39,132 nucleotides of DNA from Arthrobacter sp. GTDB lineage: Bacteria > Actinomycetota > Actinomycetes > Actinomycetales > Micrococcaceae. Both the position numbers and the translations under genes were made by a program. The stretch lies in assembly GCF_031179985.1 (NCBI RefSeq), contig NZ_JAPSHJ010000025.1:1-39132 (forward strand), read 5' to 3'. Position 1 is the stretch's first letter. Every line of letters starts with the position of its first letter. The notes under the pieces are model-generated. The model was not told where the DNA came from. It saw only the letters and a list, made by a program, of their open reading frames with translations, and did not search any database. This document shows, one piece after another, positions 1 through 7,004 of this stretch.

Positions 1-799
1 TCGAGGGCCAGGGTGATGATGGTCGCGGCGCGGGAGGGGATGGTTCCGGCAGCGTAGGCGGTGGCGGGTTCTTCCCGGGCGGGCGGGACGGGTTGGCCGG
101 TGATTCCGGTGGAGGGCAGGAGTGCTGCGGCCAGGGCCAGGCGGCGACGTGCTTCGGCGGCGCTGATCCGCAGCCGGGCGCGGAGGAACTCGGCGGTGTT
201 CCGGCACCCGTCCCCACCAGACCAGGCAGACCCGGGACCAGACCGAAGGGGCCAGCAGGCACAGCAGATACGACAGATCCGGAAGTCCCGGAAGACGCGA
301 TAAACCCGGCAGCCCCCGCAGACCCGGGGTCCGTCGTTTCCGGGCCCCACCCGGTGGTCCAGCCATGCGTGGAACCGGCTCCCGTGGAAGTTTCAGCGCG
401 GGTGCTTAACGGGGCTGAAGCTTCACGGCTGGCAGGTTCGTGGCGGGTGCAGTCCACGGCAGCGGCGGCGAAGACCTGGAGGTATTCCACGGTGCGGGAG
501 AGTTCCTCGACCTGGCAGGCGAAGTCCGTCGCGTCAGCGAAGCCGGACAGCGCGAGCTCACCGGCCGCCGTCGTCCGTACCGTTCCCAGCAACTCAAGAC
601 TGGCCGCCACCGCACCGGACACGCCGCCGCCGGACACACCGTGGCTTGAAACACTATGGTCCGAAGCCAGGGGCGTCGAATCAAACGGTGCGATACTCCG
701 TAAACCTCGAAAGGGCGCCGGATGAGGATCAATAGTGGCGGCACCCAGCTGCCGCTGGCGCATTGCGCCAACTGCTGCAAGTTCCCCCATGGCTTCCAT
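1..799 (-). pseudogene. DUF222 (13E12-type) HNH endonuclease family gene, N-terminal part, frameshifted and cut by the window edge
   Basis: Read on the minus strand, positions about 640-330 encode a DUF222 N-terminus, including FADATDFACQVEELSRTVEY and HGWTTGW. The continuation of the same domain, GCRNTAEFLRARLRISAAEA, GITGQPVPP and IPSRAATIITLAL, lies in a different reading frame from about 230 to 1. The downstream frame has a TGA at 395-393. The upstream frame stays open to the edge but stops resembling the family. One frameshift in the proline/glycine-rich linker between about 330 and 230 explains this. In-frame ATGs are at 799, 790 and 763; 799 has a weak AGAG upstream and is my choice. 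The family usually ends in an HNH nuclease domain, which would lie outside the window. Arthrobacter genomes carry many such copies. A sequencing error is the main alternative to true decay. Confidence 0.65.
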
Positions 800-905
800 G
801 GAACAACTCTGCCAAAGGGGTGCGACATTTTAGGGGGAAGACACCCAGCACCGTTCCCTGCTAGTGCCGTACGTACGGCACTGTGGGAGGAAAGCTCCGA
901 TAACT

Positions 906-1394
906 TTAGGCGGAAGGTTCCGGAACTGCCGCCGACGGCCGCCGGCGGTAAAGCCAGGCCAGCCCCAAAATAGGCAGAAGCAATGGAATGAAGGCGTAAC
1001 CCCGTCCGAAAAGCGACCACACGGTTTCGTGGGGGAACTGGACGGCATCAAACACGCTCAGTGCACCGACCACCAGGACGCCGACGAGTTCCACGAGGAC
1101 GGCAGCAACAGAGACCTTGAACCAGGTTCGCCCTGGCTTGGCCAATGAGACTGTAGCAATGACATACACGACGGCGGCAAAAGCTGACAGCAGGTACGCC
1201 AGCGGGGCTTCGGAAAACTTGGTGAGGATCTGATAGCCTGCGCGGGCCGTGGCCGATATGGCGAAGACCGCGTAGACGGCAATAAGCAGGCGACCGGGGC
1301 CGGTATTGCGCGTATTGCCAGCCGTCTTCCCGGTACCCGTCACAGCGCCTGGAGATTCAGAGGATTGTGCTGCCACGTTTTGGGGTTCCTTCAC
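906..1394 (-). CDS. Small multi-pass membrane protein, third gene of the truB operon
   Basis: This is a 162-residue protein of unknown function. A polar N-terminus of about 30 residues rich in Ser/Thr/Gly is followed by four hydrophobic segments, at about residues 35-55, 65-85, 95-115 and 128-147. It ends in an arginine-rich (YRRRP) cytoplasmic-like tail. The start is GTG at 1394, one base after the TGA (1398-1396) of the upstream membrane-protein gene, so translation is probably coupled. No catalytic motif is visible. The position directly behind truB and a second membrane protein suggests these genes are co-transcribed, but that says little about function. Confident as a gene, unknown in role. 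Confidence 0.75.
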   Translation of the reverse strand: MKEPQNVAAQSSESPGAVTGTGKTAGNTRNTGPGRLLIAVYAVFAISATARAGYQILTKFSEAPLAYLLSAFAAVVYVIATVSLAKPGRTWFKVSVAAVLVELVGVLVVGALSVFDAVQFPHETVWSLFGRGYAFIPLLLPILGLAWLYRRRPSAAVPEPSA

Positions 1395-1395
1395 G

Positions 1396-1749
1396 TCAGT
1401 ACCAGATCTGATTCATTCGGGCAGCCATCACCAAGGCCGTGACTCCGACCGCTGCCAGGACAAAGTTGCTCCAGCGGGTGCGTTCGAGGATGGACCAGTA
1501 GATTGCGCCGACCGGGAGCATGAGCGCTGTGAGGAGATAGCCCCAGAACTCCCATGCCTCACCTGCAATAGGTTCCCCCGACGACACCCTGATGATTGAG
1601 CCGACGAGGTAGACGAGGAGCGCGAGCTCAACTGCCGCAACGGACAGGATGGTGACGTCGTTCGGCCCTTTTCTGAGGATGCCGGCTGTAACGCAGATGA
1701 TCGAGGAGAGGAGACCGACCACCAGGATGATGTAAAAGTAGGCATCCAC
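1396..1749 (-). CDS. Small multi-pass membrane protein, second gene of the truB operon
   Basis: This is a 117-residue protein with about four hydrophobic segments (residues 4-24, 33-53, 68-86 and 95-110) and few charged residues, so it is an integral membrane protein. I do not recognise a named family. The start is GTG at 1749, only two bases after the TAG that ends truB (1754-1752). Its own stop is one base from the start of the next gene. This spacing means truB and the two membrane proteins are very likely translated from one mRNA. The pair could form a small membrane complex, which is inference from adjacency only. Confidence 0.75.
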   Translation of the reverse strand: MDAYFYIILVVGLLSSIICVTAGILRKGPNDVTILSVAAVELALLVYLVGSIIRVSSGEPIAGEAWEFWGYLLTALMLPVGAIYWSILERTRWSNFVLAAVGVTALVMAARMNQIWY

Positions 1750-1751
1750 AG

Positions 1752-2687
1752 CTACTTGTCCCTGCCATCAGCGTAGGGCAGCCCGCTTCCTGGCGCGAAG
1801 ACAAGCACAGGCTTGGCGAAGCTCCCAGCATCCGCCAGCAAGGCAACGAGCGTTCCGTCGGGAGCGAAGGCGGCGGCGGGCTTCTCCACAGTGGCGGCAC
1901 CCGGTGTCCCTGCTGCTGCCCCTGCGAGTACGCGTCGTCCGAACGAAATTTCAGTGGTTTCAGCCTCGCTCAGCTGCCGGTTGGGCAACAAAGCACGGGC
2001 AGCCTCCGAGATTTCCAGTACTTCGAGTTCCTCTGCCAGTTGCTCAAGGGTCCTGGCTTGCTCCAGAGAGTAAGGACCCACGTGCGTCCTGCGCAGCGCA
2101 GTCAGGTGCCCGCCAATACCAAGGGCATTTCCGAGATCACGCGCCAGAGCCCGGATATACGTACCTGAAGAGCATTCAACCGTGACGTCGACGTCCACTA
2201 CCCTGCCGTCGTCGACTGGTCTGATGCTGTGTACATCGAAGCGATGGATGGTTACGGGACGGGCCTTCAGCGTGACCTCTTCACCGGACCGGACACGGGC
2301 ATAGGCCCGCTCCCCATTGACCTTGATGGCGCTGACACTGCTGGGTATCTGCTGGATTTCTCCGGTAAGGGCGACGACGCCTGCCCGGATGGCTTCCTCG
2401 GAAACGTCCACTGCGCTGTGCGTCGCAGTGACTTCGCCTTCAGCGTCGTCAGTCACTGTAGATTCTCCGAGACGGATGGTAGCCGTATAGGTCTTGGACG
2501 TTCCGACGATGTACGTCAGGAGCCGCGTCGCCTTGTTGATCCCAACCACCAGCACGCCTGTGGCCATGGGATCCAAGGTCCCTGCATGGCCTACTTTCCG
2601 GGTACCGGCGAGCCGCCGCATCCGTCCAACCACATCGTGGCTGGTCCAGCCTTGCGGCTTGTCCACTATTACCAGTCCAGAAAGCAC
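1752..2687 (-). CDS. truB: tRNA pseudouridine(55) synthase TruB
   Basis: TruB converts U55 to pseudouridine in the T-loop of tRNAs. The 311-residue protein opens with the family signature LVIVDKPQGWTSHD and has the catalytic motif GHAGTLDP, with Asp39 as the nucleophile. RALARDLG and GHLTALRR further on are also typical of TruB, and the C-terminal extension resembles a small PUA-like region. The GTG at 2687 gives the usual family N-terminus, although the GGGAGG in front of it is unusually close. The frame stays open far upstream (to 3356), but that extension is antisense to the aminotransferase and does not look like protein. In many bacteria truB follows rbfA; here a cluster of other genes separates them. 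Confidence 0.95.
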   Translation of the reverse strand: MLSGLVIVDKPQGWTSHDVVGRMRRLAGTRKVGHAGTLDPMATGVLVVGINKATRLLTYIVGTSKTYTATIRLGESTVTDDAEGEVTATHSAVDVSEEAIRAGVVALTGEIQQIPSSVSAIKVNGERAYARVRSGEEVTLKARPVTIHRFDVHSIRPVDDGRVVDVDVTVECSSGTYIRALARDLGNALGIGGHLTALRRTHVGPYSLEQARTLEQLAEELEVLEISEAARALLPNRQLSEAETTEISFGRRVLAGAAAGTPGAATVEKPAAAFAPDGTLVALLADAGSFAKPVLVFAPGSGLPYADGRDK

Positions 2688-2771
2688 GCCTCCCAGTATA
2701 TCTTCGCGGCTGCCGCCTCCTGACGCCCGGCAGATCGGAGCAGCAGGGCAAGCCGCAGGCACCGCGTTAGG

Positions 2772-3935
2772 ATGGCTCTCATGCCAGAGCTTGCCGCGCA
2801 TGTCCGCGACGTTCCCGTCAACCAGATCCGTGAGATCACAGAGGCGGCGTGGCGTACTCCCGGTTCGCTGGTTCTGAGCATCGGCGAACCCGGCTTTGCA
2901 GTCCCGCGCCATGTCCTCGAGGCCGGGATGGCGTGCCTGGACCGCGACGAGACGAACTACACACCGAACGCCGGCCTTCCCGTACTCCGCGAAGCGTTCG
3001 CCGCCCGGTTCCGGCAGCAGACGGGGGCAGACATCACCGGCGACCGCGTGTACGTCGTGGAAGGGGCACAGCAGGGACTGCATCTGGCCATGAGCCTGCT
3101 CCTGGGTCCGGGTGACGAGATCCTGATCCCCAACCCCGGCTATCCCACCTTCGGAATGACCAGCAGCCTGCTGCACGCGGTGCCCGTCCGGTACCCGCTC
3201 TATCCCGACCAGCAGTTCCAGCCACGCATCAGTGACATTGAATCTCTGATCTCCTCCAGGACAAAGGTCCTGATGCTCAATTCGCCGTCGAACCCGCTGG
3301 GCGCCGTCATTCCCGGTGAGCTGATGGAGCAGCTGGTGGAACTGGCCAGGGTGCATGACCTATGGATCATTTCCGACGAGTGCTACGAAGCGTTCACGTT
3401 CGATGTTCCCCACGTGAGTCCGGCCGTTTTTGATGGTACGGAGCCTGGCGAAGCGCGGGTATTCACCTCCCTCACATTGTCAAAGACGTACGGGCTCACT
3501 GGTCTGCGGATCGGGGCGCTGGTGTGCCCGCCAGGGCTGGAGAAACGTATGAACAACGTGATGGAGAGCATCGTGTCCTGCGTGGCATCACCGTCGCAGT
3601 ATGCCGCTGTTGCCGCCCTGACCGGACCCCAGGATTATGTGGCTGAAGCCCGCAATCACTATCGAGCCAACCGTGACGCCGCCTCAGCGGTTTTGGCGGC
3701 AAAGGGCATTCCCTTCCTGGATGCACAGGGCGCCTTCTACTTGTGGGCGGACGTATCCCATGTCAGCGGTGGAGACGTCAGGGCCTGGGTGCATCGTTTC
3801 CTCGCGGAGGAGGGTGTTTCTTTTGCCCCTGGTACTGCCTTCGGTTCCATCGGAGAGGGGTGGATCCGGATCTCCCTGTGTGGCCAGCCCCAGGATCTGA
3901 TGGACGGCATCTCGCGCCTCCCCGCCCGCGCCTGA
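2772..3935 (+). CDS. PLP-dependent class I/II aminotransferase
   Basis: This is a fold-type I aminotransferase of 387 residues, close to the family size. Visible hallmarks are NYTPNAGLPVLREAF near residue 57, the NPGYPTFG loop, LNSPSNPLGAV (the Asn that contacts PLP), ISDECYE (Asp pairing with the pyridine nitrogen), and SLTLSKTYGLTGLRIG, whose Lys forms the Schiff base. A C-terminal ISLCG arginine motif for the substrate carboxylate is present. Substrate specificity cannot be read from the sequence; aspartate or aromatic aminotransferase and similar enzymes are all possible. A second ATG lies at 2781. TAGGAT at 2768-2773 would fit a -10 box for a leaderless message starting there. The gene is divergent from truB (84 bp) and convergent with the thioredoxin gene. 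Confidence 0.9.
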   Translation: MALMPELAAHVRDVPVNQIREITEAAWRTPGSLVLSIGEPGFAVPRHVLEAGMACLDRDETNYTPNAGLPVLREAFAARFRQQTGADITGDRVYVVEGAQQGLHLAMSLLLGPGDEILIPNPGYPTFGMTSSLLHAVPVRYPLYPDQQFQPRISDIESLISSRTKVLMLNSPSNPLGAVIPGELMEQLVELARVHDLWIISDECYEAFTFDVPHVSPAVFDGTEPGEARVFTSLTLSKTYGLTGLRIGALVCPPGLEKRMNNVMESIVSCVASPSQYAAVAALTGPQDYVAEARNHYRANRDAASAVLAAKGIPFLDAQGAFYLWADVSHVSGGDVRAWVHRFLAEEGVSFAPGTAFGSIGEGWIRISLCGQPQDLMDGISRLPARA

Positions 3936-3960
3936 CCGCCTACCCACGCGAAGCTGGAGT

Positions 3961-4398
3961 CTACCTGGCAGCGCCAGCCAGCGCCTTGTCCAGCCAGGCT
4001 CGTAGTGCAGGGGCGGGTGCGGCCCCAATCTGCCGGGCTACCACGGTGCCGTTGACGATCACCATAAGAGTGGGAATGGACTGGATCGCAAACCGTGATG
4101 ACAGGCCAGGTGCCCGATCCACATCCACCTTGACGAGTTTGATCGCGCCTGCCTTCTCCTGCGCAAGCTGATCCAGTACCGGGCTCACCATCCTGCACGG
4201 CCCGCACCACTCCGCCCAAAAGTCAATGAGCGCCGGAACGCTCGACCCTTCAGCCACCAGGGCAAAATTTTCGTCACCAGCCACCGCTACCCATGGCAGA
4301 TCCTGCTTGCAATTGGCACAGCGGGGCCTGCCTGAGGCCACACCAGGAACCCTGTTGGTCTTTCCACAGTGCAGGCATTTGATCAGCTGGGAAGCCAT
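3961..4398 (-). CDS. Thioredoxin with N-terminal zinc ribbon (thioredoxin 2/TrxC type)
   Basis: This is a 145-residue thiol-disulfide oxidoreductase. The N-terminus has two CxxC pairs (Cys8/Cys11 and Cys27/Cys30) that should bind zinc, as in TrxC (thioredoxin 2). The thioredoxin fold follows, with active site WCGPC (Cys65, Cys68) and the cis-proline motif SIPTL. It is expected to reduce protein disulfides in the cytoplasm with electrons from thioredoxin reductase. The ATG at 4398 is preceded by AGGAG with good spacing. The gene lies 76 bp downstream of the deaminase gene on the same strand, so the two may be co-transcribed. TrxC-type proteins are often linked to oxidative stress; nothing here confirms that. 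Confidence 0.93.
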   Translation of the reverse strand: MASQLIKCLHCGKTNRVPGVASGRPRCANCKQDLPWVAVAGDENFALVAEGSSVPALIDFWAEWCGPCRMVSPVLDQLAQEKAGAIKLVKVDVDRAPGLSSRFAIQSIPTLMVIVNGTVVARQIGAAPAPALRAWLDKALAGAAR

Positions 4399-4474
4399 CT
4401 GCGTCTCCTGTCCCCCGGTTGTCTCCCGCCCGATGTCCGCGTCACCCAGGCGTCTTCACGAGTCAACTGAGCCG

Positions 4475-4960
4475 TCAGTAGTCAATACGGTCGCCATGGG
4501 CGTGCCACGCCTCGAACGGACGGTTTGACGTCGGGATGGCTGCTTGCCGGACCGGCAGCAGCTCCGGACGGCTTCCGGCGAAGTATTCATAAAACACCGC
4601 GTCGTCAAATCCGGCGGCTGCAGCACCGTGCCGGTCCGCGGCAAAGTAGACGCTGTCCATCCTGGCCCAGAGAGCCGAGGCGAGGCACAGCGGGCAAGGC
4701 TCGCAGCTGGTGTACAGAACTGATCCGCTCAGGTCAAAGTTTCCGATGCCGGCCGCCGCGTTCCTGATGGCTACAACCTCGGCATGGGCCGTGGGATCGT
4801 TGTCCCGGGTCACGCGGTTAACCCCTTCGAACCGCCGACCGTCCGGAGTGACCACCAAGGCCCCGAATGGTCCGCCGCCTTCAGCAACGTTCTGGATCGC
4901 AAGGCGAACCGCCATCTCCAGATATTCTGCGGAACCTGAAACGTTCCCTGAGCCGCTCAT
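4475..4960 (-). CDS. Nucleoside/guanine deaminase family protein (CMP/dCMP deaminase fold)
   Basis: This is a 161-residue zinc-dependent deaminase. The zinc site is complete: His59-Ala-Glu61 (HAE, with Glu as the proton shuttle) and PCPLC with Cys89 and Cys92. The GGGPFGALVV segment before the site and the C-terminal aromatic tail (EYFAG, PFEAWHAH) resemble the guanine deaminase/GuaD-like branch rather than TadA. The likely reaction is deamination of guanine or a related base or nucleoside, but cytosine-type substrates cannot be excluded. The start ATG at 4960 has AGG immediately upstream; M16 is another possible start. The thioredoxin gene follows on the same strand. Confidence 0.85.
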   Translation of the reverse strand: MSGSGNVSGSAEYLEMAVRLAIQNVAEGGGPFGALVVTPDGRRFEGVNRVTRDNDPTAHAEVVAIRNAAAGIGNFDLSGSVLYTSCEPCPLCLASALWARMDSVYFAADRHGAAAAGFDDAVFYEYFAGSRPELLPVRQAAIPTSNRPFEAWHAHGDRIDY

Positions 4961-5164
4961 CCTCTGATCATAGCCAGACCGCGGCGATTTTCCCGTGCCT
5001 CCGTGCCATGCATTTACCTAGGGCCAAGCCACCTTTTCCGCAAGCATCGACATCTCCCAAACTGCGGTACTAAACTACTCGCGTTTGGGGGAGACGCCGT
5101 GTGGACGGGTCAAAACAAGGGTCTCAATGTACTGGATGCTCGCACCCCGACATTGGAGACAAAA

Positions 5165-6280
5165 ATGAGAAAACAACTACCCTTTGCTGCGGTTCTCACA
5201 ACCGCGGCTGCACTCCTTATCGCTGCACCAGCCACCCACGCCTCCAAAGATGAAGCGCCTGCCGCACCGACAGTCCGGGCCGACGGCCTGTTCAGTCCCT
5301 TGCACATCGGCGACGGTCCAGGGGGCTCCGTCCTTGTGACGGAGCAGTTCCTGGGACAGCTGATTCAAATTGACAAGAATGGCCAACGCACAGTACTCCA
5401 CGACAACCCGGGCTGGAGCGTCGCGGGCAGCGACCTGGGCGGGGACACCATCTATGTTGCGGAAAGCCAGGGCGCGGGAGGCTTTGATGGTCTTCCCCTT
5501 GCGGGACATATCCGTGCCCTGAACCCTGAGGGTACGCAGCGGACCTTCGGGGATCTGGCAGCCCTGGAGACGACGGAGAACGCCGACGGCGGGATCACCT
5601 ACGGATTCGAAAACCTGCCGGCGGATTGTGCAGCCTTGTTGCCGGAGCATGCGCGGGCATCCTATACAGGCGAAATCGACTCCCATCCCTACGGCATCGA
5701 CATCTACGGCAGCACCATTTATGTCGCTGATGCAGGAGCCAACAGCGTTGTCTCAGTAGATGCTGATACCGGAGAAACCAAAACCGTTGCGGTCCTTCCG
5801 CCTCGGCCTTTCCTTGTGACTGAGGAAGCAGCAGCCGCTTCGGGCCTCCCGGCCTGCGCTGTCGGCCACACGTACTGGTTTGAAGCCGTGCCCACCGACA
5901 TCGAACTCGGTCTGGACGGCTGGCTGTACGTGACTTCCCTGCCCGGAGGACCGGAAGACCCGGCTCTCGGTGCACGCGGGGCCGTGCTGAAGGTCAATCC
6001 GCACGACGGCCGGGTAAAGGTATTCGCTGACGAGATCATGTCTCCGACCGGTATCGACATGGATGAGAAGGGAAACATCTATGTGGCATCCCTCTTCGGG
6101 GAAGGCGTTCTGAAGTTCTCCGCCCACTCCGGCAAAGAGCGGGTGGTGCTGAGCGCCATGCTTACGGCCGACGTGGACATCCGGGGCGACACCATCTACG
6201 CCTCGGTCAACGCGTTGCCCGGTGAACCCGGTACGCCACCGACAGGTCAAGTGGTTACCCTTTGGCACGGAGACCATTGA
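5165..6280 (+). CDS. Secreted ScyD/ScyE-like beta-propeller protein
   Basis: The 371-residue product starts with a clear Sec signal peptide: MRKQLPF, a hydrophobic run of about 15 residues, then ATHASKD with a likely cut after ALA/THA-type small residues near residue 25. The mature part is built of repeated propeller blades with NHL-like phrases such as HPYGIDIYGSTIYVADAG, SPTGIDMDEKGNIYVAS and DTIYASVN. This resembles the ScyD/ScyE family, named from the scytonemin cluster of cyanobacteria but widespread with unknown role in actinobacteria. The ATG at 5165 has GGAGAC five bases upstream. The frame extends back to 5003, but that part lacks protein character. The 204-bp upstream region contains an inverted repeat CCCAAAC (5056-5062) / GTTTGGG (5083-5089). 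Confidence 0.8.
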   Translation: MRKQLPFAAVLTTAAALLIAAPATHASKDEAPAAPTVRADGLFSPLHIGDGPGGSVLVTEQFLGQLIQIDKNGQRTVLHDNPGWSVAGSDLGGDTIYVAESQGAGGFDGLPLAGHIRALNPEGTQRTFGDLAALETTENADGGITYGFENLPADCAALLPEHARASYTGEIDSHPYGIDIYGSTIYVADAGANSVVSVDADTGETKTVAVLPPRPFLVTEEAAAASGLPACAVGHTYWFEAVPTDIELGLDGWLYVTSLPGGPEDPALGARGAVLKVNPHDGRVKVFADEIMSPTGIDMDEKGNIYVASLFGEGVLKFSAHSGKERVVLSAMLTADVDIRGDTIYASVNALPGEPGTPPTGQVVTLWHGDH

Positions 6281-6341
6281 GCCCTGCGTTCAGCAGTACA
6301 ACCGGTTGAGCAACAAATCCAGTTGAGCAGCACGTTTAACT

Positions 6342-6377
6342 GAGTGTGGCCGGATCCGTCCGGACCCGGCCACACTC
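6342..6377. terminator. Bidirectional hairpin between the ScyD-like gene and rbfA
   Basis: A perfect 12-bp stem, GAGTGTGGCCGG (6342-6353) paired with CCGGCCACACTC (6366-6377), encloses a 12-base loop. It sits between two convergent genes. There is no long T-run on either side, so it would act as an intrinsic terminator of the actinobacterial L-shaped kind, or as an mRNA 3' end stabiliser. Confidence 0.75.
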
Positions 6378-6391
6378 TTAAAGAAAGACTT

Positions 6392-6904
6392 CTACTTGCT
6401 GTTGTCTTCGTCGATCTCGTTGTCGCCGCTGAAATCGATGTCCTCGTCGTCGAAGTCGTCCTCATCGATGTCCACGTCGTCCTGCGGAGCATCTGTTTTG
6501 TAAGGATCGGCATCGCCGGCATGCTTGGCGTTCTGAGCCAGCTCAGCAACCTCAGCATCGCGCTTCTTGGCTGCCCGGAGCAGCTCCTCAAGGTTGGAGG
6601 CGACGACGGGGATCTGATCTGCCACGAACTCGAGGGTGGGCGTCAGCCGGACAGTGATGTTGCGTCCCACCTCCTGGCGCAGGACACCCTTGGCTTTGTC
6701 GAGACCCTTTGCAGCGTCCGCCTGTACCACCTGGTCACCGAGGACGGTGTAGTAGATGGTGGCGTGCTGCAGATCGTTGGTGACGCGGGCGTCAGTGACA
6801 GTGATGCCCTCAAGCCGGGGATCCTTGACCTTCCGGCCCAAAGCCTCGGCAACAACCACCTTAATCCGCTGCGCCAACTTGGCAGCGCGTGCCGGATCAG
6901 CCAT
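6392..6904 (-). CDS. rbfA: 30S ribosome-binding factor RbfA
   Basis: RbfA assists late 16S rRNA processing and 30S maturation. The 170-residue protein has the single KH-type fold of the family: RAAKLAQRIKVVVAEALGRK at the N-terminus, DPRLEGITVTDARVTNDLQHATIYYT in the middle and a VRLTPTLEFVAD strand. Residues from about 130 form a highly acidic Asp/Glu-rich tail, longer than in E. coli. The ATG at 6904 follows AGGAGG. The gene lies 100 bp downstream of infB and probably belongs to the same transcript. A strong hairpin follows its stop. Confidence 0.96.
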   Translation of the reverse strand: MADPARAAKLAQRIKVVVAEALGRKVKDPRLEGITVTDARVTNDLQHATIYYTVLGDQVVQADAAKGLDKAKGVLRQEVGRNITVRLTPTLEFVADQIPVVASNLEELLRAAKKRDAEVAELAQNAKHAGDADPYKTDAPQDDVDIDEDDFDDEDIDFSGDNEIDEDNSK

Positions 6905-7004
6905 GACTTCCTCCTGGAAATAGAAAAATTAGAAAGGGAGGGGCCGCCGGAATAATCCAACGGCCCCGACCCGGGTTACTGCGCTGATTTCTCAGCAAAG
7001 AACC

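Noticed and set aside
2688..3356. Long N-terminal extension of the truB frame
   Set aside because: It lies antisense to a well-conserved aminotransferase and lacks family similarity; the TruB signature starts at the GTG at 2687.
5003..5164. Upstream extension of the ScyD-like frame
   Set aside because: A good ribosome site and signal peptide start at 5165; the upstream residues do not look like protein.
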